64,000 nt of DNA from Haloglomus irregulare (GTDB lineage: Archaea; Halobacteriota; Halobacteria; Halobacteriales; Haloarculaceae), in the NCBI RefSeq assembly GCF_007421925.1, contig NZ_QMDX01000001.1:20533-84532 (forward strand), given 5' to 3'. The number at the start of each line of letters is the position of its first letter. The stretch's first letter is position 1. Made by a program: the position numbers and the translations under genes. This document shows positions 44,740-54,480 of the stretch, piece after piece. The notes beneath the pieces were generated by a model. It had not been told where the DNA came from. It searched no databases and saw only the letters and a list, made by a program, of their open reading frames with translations.

Positions 44740-45648
44740 ATGGTGCCCTCCGGACGCACGGCTCTCGCGGCCCTCGGCACGGCCGGCGTCGTCGGCGGTA
44801 TCGGCGCGGCACGTGTCGCCGGCGTCCGGCGCCCCGTCGACCTGACTGGGGAGTGGTACCGGAGCGCCTGCGACCGGCAACGGGCCGGGTGCGGCCGCGA
44901 GCGGGACGGCCCGGGACCGGCGCTGACCCGGCGGTGGTCGACAGAGATCCCGCGGACCGGCAACGAGCTCTCGCCGGTGCTCGTGGATGGTGGCGTGCAC
45001 GTCCTCACAGCGCCGGACGTAGACGGCGGTGACGACCTGATACCGATACGGCTCCTCCGGCTGGACCCGGCGAGCGGCCGCGTCGAGCGCGACACGGTCG
45101 TGACCCGCGTCCGTCCACCAGCGGTGCGGTCGTCTGGGACTCGCTGGTGTAGGCCGACGGAGGGGTCTACGCCCTCGCGTTCGACGGTGTCCACGCCCTC
45201 CCCCCGGAGGGGAGCGAGCGCTGGCACCGGTCGCTCGGCGGTGCCCCCTCGAACAGCATCCTCTCGACGGGCCATCCGGTGGTCGTCGATGGGACCGTGT
45301 TCGCCCCGACGGCGAGCCAATACGGACGCGGTCGAGGGGCTCTCCGCCCTAGATACCGGCTCAGGTGACGAACGCTGGCGCTACGAGGTGCCGGCCGACG
45401 AGCGGGGCTGGACGTTCGCCCCCGCGTATGCGGACGGGGCGGTCTACTGCTCGGTGCTTGATGACGGGGTCGTCGCGCTGGACGCCGCCAGCGGCGACTC
45501 CGTCGGGTTCGTCACGGACCGGTACGGGTCCGGAACCACCGGTAGTGTCGCCGTCAGCGACGGCCTCGCGTTCACCACCACCTCGGCGGGGACCCCGGAG
45601 GCGGTCGAGACCTGCGCGGCCGGCGTCGTCGGCCACTGTCCCCGCTGA
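44740..45648 (+). pseudogene. Broken PQQ-like beta-propeller protein
   Basis: The frame opens with a signal-like segment (RTALAALGTAGVVGG) and a propeller start (LTRRWSTEIPR). Near 45115 homology moves to another frame (GVYALAFDGVHALPPEGSERWHRSL), which contains TAG at 45150-45152. Near 45317 it returns to the first frame (LSALDTGSGDERWRYEV, DGVVALDAASGD). So there are two frameshifts and one stop. The protein also ends early for a propeller. Intact members are usually secreted. Confidence 0.78.
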
Positions 45649-45685
45649 CGGTCGCGACGATCGCCGGGGGAGGTGCTCCGCGGGT

Positions 45686-46720
45686 CTACAGGTAGCCCTC
45701 GGACCGGAGCAGTTCGCCGTTGAGCACGCTCGCGCCGGCGGCGCCCCGCATCGTGTTGTGCGCGAGGCAGTCGTACTGGATGCCGGTCGAGGTCTCCTTG
45801 ATTCCGCCGGCCGAGACGGCCATCCCGCTGTCGAGCATCCGGTCGAGACGGGGCTGGGGGCGGTCGGGCTCCTCGAACACCCGGACCATCCGCTCCGGGG
45901 AGGATGGTAGGTCCGCGCCCTCCATGGCCGCCATCGCCTCGGCGGCCGCCTCGGCCGTCACGTCCTCGGTCGTGTCGGCCCAGACGTTCTCCAGGTGGCC
46001 GTCCAGCGTGGGGACGCGGTTGCAGGAGGCCTGCACGTCGACATCGTGGGTCTCGACGGTGCTGCCATCGAAGCTCCCGAGCAGCTTCGTCGTCTCCGTC
46101 TCCATCTTCGCCTCCTCGCCGCCGATGTGGGGCAGCACGTTGTCGATGATCTCCATCGAGGTGACCCCGGAGTAGCCGGCGCCAGAGACGGCCTGGAGCG
46201 TCGAAACCCGCACGGATTCGAGGCCGAACCGGTCGAGCGCCGCGAGCGTCGGGACCATCGTGATGGTCGAGCAGTTGGGGTTCTTCAGGAGCGCGCCGTC
46301 CCAGCCGCGGGCGTCACGCTGGACCTCCAGCAGGCCGACGTGGTCGCCGTTGACCTCCGGAATGATCAGCGGGACGTCCTCGGCCATCCGGGCGTTCGAG
46401 GAGTTCGAGGAGACGACGTAGCCGTCCTCGCAGAACGCCGGCTCGACCTCCGCGCCGACGTCCGAGGGCAACGAGGAGAAGACGAGCGCGACGTCGTCCG
46501 GGACGGCGTCCGGCGCGGTCTCGCGGACGGTGCTGTCGGCGACGGAGGCCGGGATGGGCGAGTCGACGCGCCACTTGGCGGCGTCCCGGTAGGTCTCGCC
46601 GGCCGAGGACGCCGACGCCGTGAGCGCGGCGATCTCGAAGTCGGGGTGCGGTTCGAGCAGCTGGATGAGGCGCTGGCCCACAGCGCCGGTCGCGCCGAGG
46701 ATGCCAACCTTCGTCGTCAT
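45686..46720 (-). CDS. asd: Aspartate-semialdehyde dehydrogenase
   Basis: 344 residues. It reduces aspartyl phosphate to the semialdehyde in lysine, threonine and methionine synthesis. GILGATGAVGQRLIQLL binds NADP; the active Cys is in KNPNCSTITM; QAVSGAGYSG and EETSTGIQYD-like C-terminal segment (KETSTGIQYD) fit the archaeal/fungal subgroup. ATG 46720 is favoured over 46726: GCAAAACGG on the plus strand gives a TATA element 28 nt upstream. Confidence 0.94.
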   Translation of the reverse strand: MTTKVGILGATGAVGQRLIQLLEPHPDFEIAALTASASSAGETYRDAAKWRVDSPIPASVADSTVRETAPDAVPDDVALVFSSLPSDVGAEVEPAFCEDGYVVSSNSSNARMAEDVPLIIPEVNGDHVGLLEVQRDARGWDGALLKNPNCSTITMVPTLAALDRFGLESVRVSTLQAVSGAGYSGVTSMEIIDNVLPHIGGEEAKMETETTKLLGSFDGSTVETHDVDVQASCNRVPTLDGHLENVWADTTEDVTAEAAAEAMAAMEGADLPSSPERMVRVFEEPDRPQPRLDRMLDSGMAVSAGGIKETSTGIQYDCLAHNTMRGAAGASVLNGELLRSEGYL

Positions 46721-46806
46721 TACCATCCCGTGTGCTACGGGTACGCAAAACGGTTCTGAAAACGACCCGGCGTGCTCCGGTGGCCGTGGCGGTCACAGTA
46801 GCCCGC

Positions 46807-47835
46807 TCAGACCGAGAACAGTCGCACGCCGTCGGCCATCCGGTCGGTCGCACGGCCGCGCTCGACCAGTTCGGCACAGGCCCCGATCGTCTCGAACAGG
46901 ACGTACGGCTGCTCGGTGATGTCCGCCCGCGTGCTCGCCACCTCGAAGGCGGGCGCGGACCCGAGTTCCGCGAGCGTCGCCTCGGCGTCGTCCAGCAGGT
47001 CGTCGAGGCTCTCGATGGACCGCTCGACGGCGCCGACGTAGTCCGTGAACACGGGGCCGTGGCCGGGGTAGACGCGGTCGAAGTCGTACGCCTCCAGCGC
47101 GCCGTAGCAGCGGTAGGAGGCCCCGACGGAGTCGAAGGTGCCGCTGTCGAGGCCGGCGTGGAGCGCGGCCGCGCGGAACGGCTCGATGACCGCGTCCGCG
47201 GAGAAGAGGACGCGCTCGTCGCCCAGCGTCGCGGCGAACGCGAACTGGTCGGCCTGGTGCCCGGGGCAGTGGACGCCCTCGAAGGTGACGCCGCCGGCGT
47301 CGAACGCCTCGCCCGCGGCCAGCCGGACGTCGACCGCATCGGGCGGGCAGTAGCGGGCGTTGCGCTTCAGCGATTCGACGGCCTGGGAGACGACGTACGA
47401 CCGGAACGCTTCCGGGACGCCGACGACTTCGGCGTTCGACTCGACGACGGCCTCCAGTTCGTCGGGATCGCGCTCCAGCCGCGTGATCGCCGCGTCCGGG
47501 GCGTAGACGGTCGGGTCGCCCACGTCGAGGAGGGTCGACACCTGCCCGTCGTGGTCCGTGTGCGGGTGGGTAACGAGGACGTGCTCGATGTCGGCGGGGG
47601 TGAGCCCGTGGTCGGCGAGGCCCTCGCGGAGCTCCGTCTCGCCGCGCTCGTCGGGCGCGCCGGCGTCGACCAGGACGGGTTCGGCGGCGTCGACGAGGTA
47701 ACAGGCGACGTGACCCGGCGGCCAGTCGACCGTGCATTCGATGCGGTGGACCGGCGGGCCGGTCGCGCCGTCGCCTGGCTCTGCGCGCTGGTCGTCGCGG
47801 TCGGTCCCGTCCGGTGGGGTGGGGTGGTCAGTCAT
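46807..47835 (-). CDS. MBL-fold metallo-hydrolase
   Basis: 342 residues. The metal-binding motif is VTHPHTDHDGQ, with further ligands in HCPGHQADQFAF and YPGHGPVF. The C-terminal 80 residues form a helical domain as in the MBL hydrolases related to glyoxalase II or lactonases. Start is at 47835 and overlaps the end of the upstream MFS gene by 8 nt, so it is likely co-expressed with that transporter. Substrate unknown. Confidence 0.87.
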   Translation of the reverse strand: MTDHPTPPDGTDRDDQRAEPGDGATGPPVHRIECTVDWPPGHVACYLVDAAEPVLVDAGAPDERGETELREGLADHGLTPADIEHVLVTHPHTDHDGQVSTLLDVGDPTVYAPDAAITRLERDPDELEAVVESNAEVVGVPEAFRSYVVSQAVESLKRNARYCPPDAVDVRLAAGEAFDAGGVTFEGVHCPGHQADQFAFAATLGDERVLFSADAVIEPFRAAALHAGLDSGTFDSVGASYRCYGALEAYDFDRVYPGHGPVFTDYVGAVERSIESLDDLLDDAEATLAELGSAPAFEVASTRADITEQPYVLFETIGACAELVERGRATDRMADGVRLFSV

Positions 47836-49225
47836 CGTCGGTGTTCGGGTCGGGGTCGGGGGTCGTCGCGGCCGGGCCGGGGGCGTCCGCGTCGAGGGTC
47901 GGGTCGCCATCGGTGCCGGTACCCAGTAGCGTGGCGTTCACCAGCAGCAGGCAGCCGACGGCCAGCCCGGCACAGGCGAGGTAGGTGGCACCGTAGCCGA
48001 CGGCGGCCACGGCGGGGAAGGCGATCAGCGGGCCGATGGAGAGGCCGATATCGCCGAAGACGTTGTAGAGGCCGCCGAACTTCCCGGTCTCGCCGGCCGG
48101 GGCGATGTCGCCGAGCGTGGCCAGCAGGGCGGGCCCGGAGCCGCCGGTCCCGGCGCCGACGAGGGCGACCCCGGCGGCGACGCCGAGGAAGGAGGGGACG
48201 AAGGCGAGCGCGGCGAAGCCGACCGCAAGCAGCGCGAACGCCGGCAGCGTGACGAGGGCCCGGCGGTCGACGCGGTCCGAGAGCCGGCCGCTCACGACCG
48301 TCGCGACCGACGCGACGACGACGCCGCCGCCCATCATCAGGCCGCTCACGCCGGCCGCGGTGAGCGACCCGGCCGTCAGCTCCAGCTCGGCGGCGTACTT
48401 GACCGCCGTCGTGAGGAGCACGCCGCCGAACAGGAGCCGGATGGTCCCGTTGGCGACGCCGATGGGGACGACGCCGGGCGTCGAGCGGGCGAGCGCGGGC
48501 AGCTCGCGCAACGGGACCCGCGCGCCGGCGCTCGCTCGGACGTCCGGCAGCACGACGACGGCGACCACCCCCGCCAGGAGAGCGAGCGTCCCCGCGACGA
48601 GGAAGGCGGTCTGGACGTCGTAGACGTCCGTGAGGACGCCACCGACGACCAGGCCGGCCGGGAACCCGAGCGACTGGCCCCCGCGCATGTAGCCGGTCCA
48701 CTTCCCGCGGGTCGACTCCGTGGTGACGCCGGTGATGATGGCGAACGCGCCGACGAAGACGAACGCGGAGCCGACGCCCCAGAACGCCCGCGATAGGACG
48801 AAGACGAGCCCGGGCGCCGACACCGTGCCGACGACCGGCAGCGTCGTCAGGTCGACCGCGGGCGTGTACAGCCCGACAACGTAGCCGAAGGGGGCCAGCC
48901 CCTGGACGAACAGGCCGGCGATCATCGGCGTGCGGGCACCGCGCTCGTCGATGACCTGCCCGGCGGGCGTGTTCATGATGAGGCGGGCGATGCGGTTGGC
49001 CGCGAGGATGACGCCCAGCATCACCGCGGAGATGCCGAGGACCTGGTCTAGCAGGGGGAGCGTCGGGAAGGCGACCCCGGTGGCGACGCCGCCGAGGAAG
49101 ACCCCGCCCGTGACCGCGACCGCGACGGTTCTGACCGAGTGGTCGCCGCTATCCCCCCTATCGGGGCCGGACCCTGCGGTGGGCGCGTCCGGCGTCCCAT
49201 CCACGTCGCCACCCTGTTCGACCAT
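47828..49225 (-). CDS. MFS transporter
   Basis: 465 residues, 12 helices, with LAANRIARLIMNTPAGQVIDERGARTPMIAG as the loop 2-3 motif and GRLSDRVDRRALVTLP in the second half. N- and C-terminal tails are acidic. It resembles efflux MFS proteins. It is followed without a gap by the MBL hydrolase. Confidence 0.87.
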   Translation of the reverse strand: MVEQGGDVDGTPDAPTAGSGPDRGDSGDHSVRTVAVAVTGGVFLGGVATGVAFPTLPLLDQVLGISAVMLGVILAANRIARLIMNTPAGQVIDERGARTPMIAGLFVQGLAPFGYVVGLYTPAVDLTTLPVVGTVSAPGLVFVLSRAFWGVGSAFVFVGAFAIITGVTTESTRGKWTGYMRGGQSLGFPAGLVVGGVLTDVYDVQTAFLVAGTLALLAGVVAVVVLPDVRASAGARVPLRELPALARSTPGVVPIGVANGTIRLLFGGVLLTTAVKYAAELELTAGSLTAAGVSGLMMGGGVVVASVATVVSGRLSDRVDRRALVTLPAFALLAVGFAALAFVPSFLGVAAGVALVGAGTGGSGPALLATLGDIAPAGETGKFGGLYNVFGDIGLSIGPLIAFPAVAAVGYGATYLACAGLAVGCLLLVNATLLGTGTDGDPTLDADAPGPAATTPDPDPNTDDD

Positions 49226-49324
49226 CGACGTCAGCCCTGCTTCGGGGTTACCGTTGTTAAGCTATGCGTCTCGTGGAGACGGGATCGTTCACCGGAGTGG
49301 GCAGCCGAGCGGACGCGCCCGGCC

Positions 49325-50029
49325 TCAGTCCCCGTACGGTGGCGTGAGCGGGTCCTCGTCGAGGGCGGCGCGCCGGCCCTCAAGTGGGCCGAACCGCTCC
49401 TCGCGGCGTCGCTCCAGCCACCGGAGCAGCCGGGCGGCCCAGTCGAGCTTGGTTCGTTTCTCCGGGGTGACGTCCGGGTCGACCAGCTCCCAGCCCGGGA
49501 AGCGAAGCGTCCCCGCGCCGAGCTGGTCGGCGAGGAAGGCGGCCCGGTCGCCGTCGGTGAAACCGCCGAAGTTCCGCACCGGGCCGGCCGGCGCGGCCTG
49601 CGTGGTCGGGAGGACGGCGTCGGTCGCACAGTCGGGGACCACGTCCCGCACGAGGTCGACGTTGTCGCCGTGGGCGTGGGCGGCGACGGGGGTCCCCTCG
49701 TGGGTCAGCGCGCGGGCCGTCCCGGGGTTCTTGTCGAGGTCGGTGACCATGCAGTCCACGGCGATATCGTTCGCCCGGCAGGTGTCGGCGGCGACCGAGG
49801 CCGCGATGACGACGTCGGCGTCGCGGGCGAGTGGCAGTTCGGCCGCGAGACAGTCGGCCCCGCCGGCGACCGCGACCGTGGCGCCGTCGACCAGCTCGCA
49901 GAGCGGCCCGAGGTCGAACGGCTCCGTGAGGGCTGCGAGCCGGTCGCGGGCGCGCTCGTCGGCGCCGCGCTCGTAGCCCAGGTCGGCGAGCACCCGCTCG
50001 TAGACGGGGGTCCAGTCGGTGAACTCCAT
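49325..50029 (-). CDS. mptE: 6-hydroxymethylpterin diphosphokinase MptE-like
   Basis: 234 residues of the archaeal DUF115/MptE family, which makes 6-hydroxymethyl-7,8-dihydropterin diphosphate for folate or methanopterin. Features are TDWTPVYERVLADLGY, ATVAVAGGADCLA, VDCMVTDLDKNPGTA and HAHGDNVDL and RNFGGFTDGDRAAFLA. FolP, the next enzyme, is 730 nt away on the same strand with one membrane protein gene in between. Confidence 0.9.
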   Translation of the reverse strand: MEFTDWTPVYERVLADLGYERGADERARDRLAALTEPFDLGPLCELVDGATVAVAGGADCLAAELPLARDADVVIAASVAADTCRANDIAVDCMVTDLDKNPGTARALTHEGTPVAAHAHGDNVDLVRDVVPDCATDAVLPTTQAAPAGPVRNFGGFTDGDRAAFLADQLGAGTLRFPGWELVDPDVTPEKRTKLDWAARLLRWLERRREERFGPLEGRRAALDEDPLTPPYGD

Positions 50030-50274
50030 ACTGATGGCCGTGGCTGGGGAGTGATGTGACTCCCGGTGATAGATGCGGGCCGAAGGGCACCAAGGTACCC
50101 CTACCCGGTGGGCCCTTCAGCATCCGCTCGCGGATTGCGGTGGACGTGTCATAAGCTTTCTCGTCGGACCGCGCTGAATCGGCTGTCAGTTGTCGGACCC
50201 GTGTCTGACGGGCGTTTTCACGCCCGGAGAACGGCCGGGGGTGTTTCAAGTACCGGCCTGCAACGGGTGAGTGA
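50030..50274. other. Intergenic region between mptE and membrane protein gene
   Basis: 245 nt without a supported gene. An imperfect hairpin (AAGGGCACC ... GGTGGGCCCTT) lies at about 50092-50117 and CATAAGCTTT near 50150 may be a promoter element. GTTTCAAGTACC near 50245 is 30 nt before the ATG at 50275. Confidence 0.4.
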
Positions 50275-50667
50275 ATGAGCCCGGGTGTCGAGACGGAAGG
50301 TGGGCGGGAACTGGTCGACCGACTGTCGCGGGCACTGACGCTCGGACGGTTCTCCGCCGAGGAGTTCGCACAGCTCTGGCTCGTCGCGACGGCGACGTAC
50401 GTCGTCGGCGACAGCGTCACCACCCTGGCCATCATCAACCACTCTGCCACGGTCACCGAGGGGAACGCCGCGATGGCCGCGGCCGTCGACGCCTTCGGCG
50501 GGGCCGGGCTGATGGGGCTGAAGCTGGCCGCCATGCTGTTCGGTATCAGCGTCAGCTGCTACGCGACCCGGGAGGACGACCGGCTGCTCTACTACACGCC
50601 GCCCGTCTTCCTCGCCGTCGTCGGCGCCTTCGCGACGGCGTACAACCTCCGACTGCTGGTCGGGTGA
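50275..50667 (+). CDS. Membrane protein, hypothetical
   Basis: 130 residues, three hydrophobic helices: FAQLWLVATATYVVGDSVTTLA, GGAGLMGLKLAAMLFGISVSCY and VFLAVVGAFATAYNLRLL. The first helix holds a charged Asp (GDS) usual in one haloarchaeal family of small membrane proteins. Lies between mptE and folP on the opposite strand; no folate link is evident. Confidence 0.7.
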   Translation: MSPGVETEGGRELVDRLSRALTLGRFSAEEFAQLWLVATATYVVGDSVTTLAIINHSATVTEGNAAMAAAVDAFGGAGLMGLKLAAMLFGISVSCYATREDDRLLYYTPPVFLAVVGAFATAYNLRLLVG

Positions 50668-50760
50668 GCCGGTTCCGCGACTGGACAGCGCGTTCGCCGG
50701 TACTGTCCGGTCCTCCGGAGCTACTGCCCGGATACCGGGCGAAACGGTAGCCGTTCCGGG

Positions 50761-51909
50761 TTATCCGCTCGCGTCCAGCGTGTCCTCGACCCGCTCCAGC
50801 GCCGCCGTGAGCCGGTCGGAGCCGTCGGTCTCCTCGATGACCGACCGCAGCGCCGCCGGGGTCCCGTACAGCACGCCGCTTCCCTCGGCGGCGCCGGGGG
50901 CGAAGCCGGCACCGACCGGCGGCGCCGAAAGCGTCGCGCGGTCGCGTTCGGTCAGGCCCGTCAGCTCGAACACCCGGGTCGCGGCCCGGGCGGCGTGGTC
51001 GAGGTCGGCGGGCGCGCCCAGCCGGTCCAGATGGCGCCGGACCTCGGCCGGCGTTCGGGCGTCCAGCTCCTCGGCGCCCGCCTCGGTCGCCCGCAGCCGG
51101 TCGGGCGTGAACGCGTCGCCGATGACGGCGGCGTCGCGCGTCTCGGCCACGTCGTGCGTACGGACGACGTGTGCGCCGCGCTCGATGGCCATCGCGGTCG
51201 CCGCCAGCGACACCGGCAGCGCGCCCTCGGTGTCCCGGCCCGCGAGGTCGCGGAGGAAGTTCTTCCGGTTGATCGAGACGAGCATCGGCCGGCCGTAGCC
51301 GCGGAACTCGCGGAGCCGCCGGAACGTCTCGCGGTCGTCGGCCAGGGTCTTCGCCGCCGACCAGCCGCCGAACGCCGGGTCGATGATGGTCTTCTCGGTG
51401 AAGCCGTTCATCGCGAGCGCGTCGTAGATGTCGTCCGGGTCCTCGACGGCGCCCGGCCGCTCCAGGTCCGGCGGCGAGGCCATCTTGCCGACGGCCACGT
51501 CGTACTCCTCGCAGACGCGGGGCATCTCCGGGTCCGCGAAGCCACAGATGTCGTTCACCATGTCGAAGCCCCGGTCCAGGGCGGCCTCGGCGACCTCGTG
51601 GTAGCGGGTCTCGATGGAGAAGACGGCGTCGCCGGAGACGGACTCGATGGTCTCGATGGCGGTGTCCAGCCGGTCCAGCTCCGCCGCCGCGGAGAGCACG
51701 TCCAGGTCCTTGTTCGCCGACTCGAGTCCGACGTCCACGATGTCCGCACCCTCGCCGATGAGCTCCTCGTCCACGTACCCGGCGGCGGCCGCGGGGTCGT
51801 CGTAGACGCTCGGCTTGTACGGCGACTCCTTGGAGACGTTCAGCACGCCCATGATACGGGTGGGGTGGTCGTCGCCGATGGCGAGGCCTGCAGCGTCGAC
51901 GGTTCGCAT
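50761..51909 (-). CDS. folP: Dihydropteroate synthase
   Basis: 382 residues. TIM barrel with IMGVLNVSKESPYKPS, DIVDVGLESANKDLDV in place of the bacterial GGESTRPG loop, DMVNDICGFADPEM and a C-terminal HVVRTHDVAETRDA. It condenses the pterin diphosphate with p-aminobenzoate or a related amine. The divergent second motif is the usual haloarchaeal form. The extra C-terminal 110 residues are not part of the barrel and are unexplained. Confidence 0.9.
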   Translation of the reverse strand: MRTVDAAGLAIGDDHPTRIMGVLNVSKESPYKPSVYDDPAAAAGYVDEELIGEGADIVDVGLESANKDLDVLSAAAELDRLDTAIETIESVSGDAVFSIETRYHEVAEAALDRGFDMVNDICGFADPEMPRVCEEYDVAVGKMASPPDLERPGAVEDPDDIYDALAMNGFTEKTIIDPAFGGWSAAKTLADDRETFRRLREFRGYGRPMLVSINRKNFLRDLAGRDTEGALPVSLAATAMAIERGAHVVRTHDVAETRDAAVIGDAFTPDRLRATEAGAEELDARTPAEVRRHLDRLGAPADLDHAARAATRVFELTGLTERDRATLSAPPVGAGFAPGAAEGSGVLYGTPAALRSVIEETDGSDRLTAALERVEDTLDASG

Positions 51910-52051
51910 GGACCAACCGAGGGGCGACGACCGGAAATGCCTACGGATACCGGCCGCTCGAGCCGGGGTTCGGGCGACAGCCGACGGCGCACCGGCGACC
52001 GCGGTGGCGGGGACGGAGCACGAGCCCCGCCGAACGGACGCGCCGACGGTG

Positions 52052-52060
52052 AGATTTAAC
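52052..52060 (+). promoter_or_regulatory. TATA box of gshA
   Basis: AGATTTAAC is centred 29 nt before the ATG at 52086. It favours that start over the in-frame ATG at 52068, which lies too close to the box. Confidence 0.6.
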
Positions 52061-52085
52061 CCTCCGGGTGCTCTCGTGTTGGCCG

Positions 52086-53273
52086 ATGGAGACGGGCGAC
52101 GACGCCGCGGCGGATGCCGAGTCGGGAGCGACGGGGTCGGCCGACGCGTTCGACCGGCTCGGGACGCTCGGCATCGAGGAGGAGTTCTACATCGTCGACG
52201 ACGACGGCCGTCCGACCTCGGGGACGGACCGACTGGTCTACGAGGCGGAGCCGCCGGCGATCCTCGACGGGCGTCTCGACCACGAGCTGTTCAAATGCGT
52301 CATCGAGACGCAGACCCCGACCTGCGAGTCGCTCGCGGAGGCCGGCGAGCAGCTCCGGGCCGTCCGGGGTGCGCTGGTCGACCACGCCGAACGCAACGGC
52401 TACCGCATCGCCGCCGCCGGGCTCCACCCCGCGGCGAAATGGCGCGAACTCGAGCACGCGACCAAGCCCCGCTACCGGTCCCAGCTGGACCGCATCCAGT
52501 ACCCACAGCACCGGAACACGACCGCCGGACTGCACGTCCACGTCGGCGTGGACGACGCGGACAAGGCCACGTGGGTCGCCAACAAGCTCCGGTGGTACCT
52601 GCCGGTACTGCTGGCGCTGTCGTCGAACTCGCCGTTCTGGAACGGGTTCGACACCGGGCTCGCCTCGGCCCGCGCAAAGGTCTTCGAGGCGCTGCCGAAC
52701 ACCGGTATCCCGACCGCGTTCGGGAGCTTCGACGAGTACCTCGACCTGGAGCGGCGGATGGTCGAGCTCGACAGCATCGAGGACCGCGGCGAACTCTGGT
52801 ACGACGTGCGGCCGCACTCGGCCCACGGCACCGTCGAGGTCCGGACGCCGGACGGCCAGGCCGACCCCGAACGGGTCATGGCGTTCGCGGAGGCCGTCCA
52901 CGCCCTGGTGCTCGATCTCGCCGAGCGGTACGTCGACCGGGCCGACCCCTGGGCGGACTACCGTGGCGGCGGGCAGACTGGCGACGCCGGCGGCGTGGGC
53001 GTAAGCGACGAGGCGCCGGGGCACCGCCGCGAGACGCTCGACGAGAACAAGTGGCGGGCCATCCGCCACGGGCACGACGCCTCGCTCATCGGCCGCGACG
53101 GCGGGGGAACCGTCGACCTCGGGGAGGCCACCGACCGCTTGGCCGACCGTCTCGGGGTCGAGGGCATCCGGGCGGTGTACGACGCGGAGAGTGGATCGGC
53201 CCGGCAGCGTCGGCTCCGCGAGGCGGAGGGGCTCGACGCGCTCTGTGAGTCGCTCGTCCTCCGGTCGGAGTAG
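52086..53273 (+). CDS. gshA: Glutamate-cysteine ligase
   Basis: 395 residues of the GCS2 family. [10 protein letters not shown] near the N-terminus carries the metal/glutamate site, [10 protein letters not shown] follows, and [15 protein letters not shown] and [18 protein letters not shown] are diagnostic. Halophilic archaea use gamma-glutamylcysteine as the main thiol, made by this enzyme, so no GshB is expected. A His/Gly-rich insertion of about 20 residues is present near residue 300. Confidence 0.92.
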   Translation: METGDDAAADAESGATGSADAFDRLGTLGIEEEFYIVDDDGRPTSGTDRLVYEAEPPAILDGRLDHELFKCVIETQTPTCESLAEAGEQLRAVRGALVDHAERNGYRIAAAGLHPAAKWRELEHATKPRYRSQLDRIQYPQHRNTTAGLHVHVGVDDADKATWVANKLRWYLPVLLALSSNSPFWNGFDTGLASARAKVFEALPNTGIPTAFGSFDEYLDLERRMVELDSIEDRGELWYDVRPHSAHGTVEVRTPDGQADPERVMAFAEAVHALVLDLAERYVDRADPWADYRGGGQTGDAGGVGVSDEAPGHRRETLDENKWRAIRHGHDASLIGRDGGGTVDLGEATDRLADRLGVEGIRAVYDAESGSARQRRLREAEGLDALCESLVLRSE

Positions 53274-53290
53274 TCGGGCAGCCGCCGGTC

Positions 53291-53324
53291 GTCGATTCGA
53301 CGCCGAGCCGGCGTCGAATCCGAC
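53291..53324 (+). terminator. Strong hairpin after gshA
   Basis: GATTCGACGCC pairs with GGCGTCGAATC (11 bp perfect, loop GAGCC), extended by GTC/GAC with a one-base bulge. It lies 18 nt after the gshA stop and is likely a 3'-end or processing structure. Confidence 0.5.
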
Positions 53325-53405
53325 GTGATGCGGGGGTTTCACGGGCGTTTCCGGGAGACGTTGGCTTTTTGTCCCCCCATTCCCTCCGCTCGCGATAGAT
53401 ACGAG

Positions 53406-53903
53406 ATGTCTGCCGAAGACAGCTCCGACGATGCCGAAATCTCCGAGGAGGGAGATGAGATGGCGATCCGCGAGCGCGTAGCCGACGAGGCCCCCGAGTC
53501 GTTCGACGAGGGCATCGTCGACCTCCTGTCGTGGGTGCTGGACACGGAGACCCGCGCCCGCATCTACCTCTTCCTCCGCCAGCATCCGGACAGCACGTCC
53601 GAGGAGATCGCCACCGGAACCGGCCTCTACCCCTCGACCGTGCGCGAGGCGCTGGCCGAACTCCACGAGGAGGGGAAGGTCCAGCGCCGGAAGCGTGAGG
53701 CCAGCGGCGCCGGCAACAACCCGTACGAGTACACCTCCCAGGCACCCGCGGAGCTCGTCACGAGCATCGTCGACGGTGTCCAGGACGAGCTCAACACCGT
53801 GTTCAACCTGGACCGGCACCTGGGACGGGCCGAGAGCGAGGACGGGGAGCCCGTCAGTATCAACGTCGAGGTCGAGGACGACGCCGGCGCGGACGACGAC
53901 TGA
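53406..53903 (+). CDS. Winged-helix transcriptional regulator
   Basis: 165 residues. The central TETRARIYLFLRQHPDSTSEEIATGTGLYPSTVREALAELHEEGKV is a winged helix of the ArsR/TrmB-like class. Acidic tails on both ends. GCTTTTT near 53366 may be the promoter. It sits between gshA and coaD. Effector unknown. Confidence 0.84.
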   Translation: MSAEDSSDDAEISEEGDEMAIRERVADEAPESFDEGIVDLLSWVLDTETRARIYLFLRQHPDSTSEEIATGTGLYPSTVREALAELHEEGKVQRRKREASGAGNNPYEYTSQAPAELVTSIVDGVQDELNTVFNLDRHLGRAESEDGEPVSINVEVEDDAGADDD

Positions 53904-53955
53904 CCGCCGCCCGCGGTGGGGAACGACTAAACCCACGGCACGCTTCGCCCGGGAC

Positions 53956-54459
53956 ATGCAGGTGGTGCTGGGCGGCACGTTCGACCCCATCCACGACGGC
54001 CACCGGGCGCTGTTCGAGCGGGCGTTCGAACTCGGCGACGTGACGGTCGGGCTGACGGGCGACGACCTCGCGCCGGCGACGCGCTCGGAGGACCGCTACG
54101 TCCGCCCGTGGGGCGACCGGCGCGCGGACCTCGCGGCCGAACTCGCGGCCTTCGCCGAGCGCTACGACCGGGAGTACACCGTCCGGGAGCTGACCGAGCC
54201 GACCGGTGTCGCCACGGAGCCGGGCTTCGACGTCCTCATCGTCTCCCCCGAGACCGAGGACGGCGGTCAGCGCGTCAACGAGATCCGCGAGGAACGCGGG
54301 CTGGAGCCGCTGGACATCGAGGTCGTCGACCACGTCCCCGCGGAGGACGGCGACCACATCTCCTCGACGCGGGTGGTGAAGGGCGAGATCGACGAGCACG
54401 GCAACCTCACGCCGGACCGCGACGGGCGAGCGCCCCCCGCCGACGCGGGGTCGGAGTAG
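53956..54459 (+). CDS. coaD: Phosphopantetheine adenylyltransferase, archaeal type
   Basis: 167 residues. VLGGTFDPIHDGHRALFERAF has the nucleotidyltransferase HxGH motif; VGLTGDDLAP and HISSTRVVKGEI (the ISSTR motif) complete the active site. It makes dephospho-CoA. ACTAAAC centred at 53929 is 27 nt upstream of the ATG. The last 20 residues are disordered. Confidence 0.93.
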   Translation: MQVVLGGTFDPIHDGHRALFERAFELGDVTVGLTGDDLAPATRSEDRYVRPWGDRRADLAAELAAFAERYDREYTVRELTEPTGVATEPGFDVLIVSPETEDGGQRVNEIREERGLEPLDIEVVDHVPAEDGDHISSTRVVKGEIDEHGNLTPDRDGRAPPADAGSE

Positions 54460-54480
54460 GCGGCCCGGCTCGGGGCCCGC

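Noticed and set aside
52056..53990. 644-codon frame antisense to gshA and the regulator
   Set aside because: Spans two genes and their promoter in reverse; low-complexity product.
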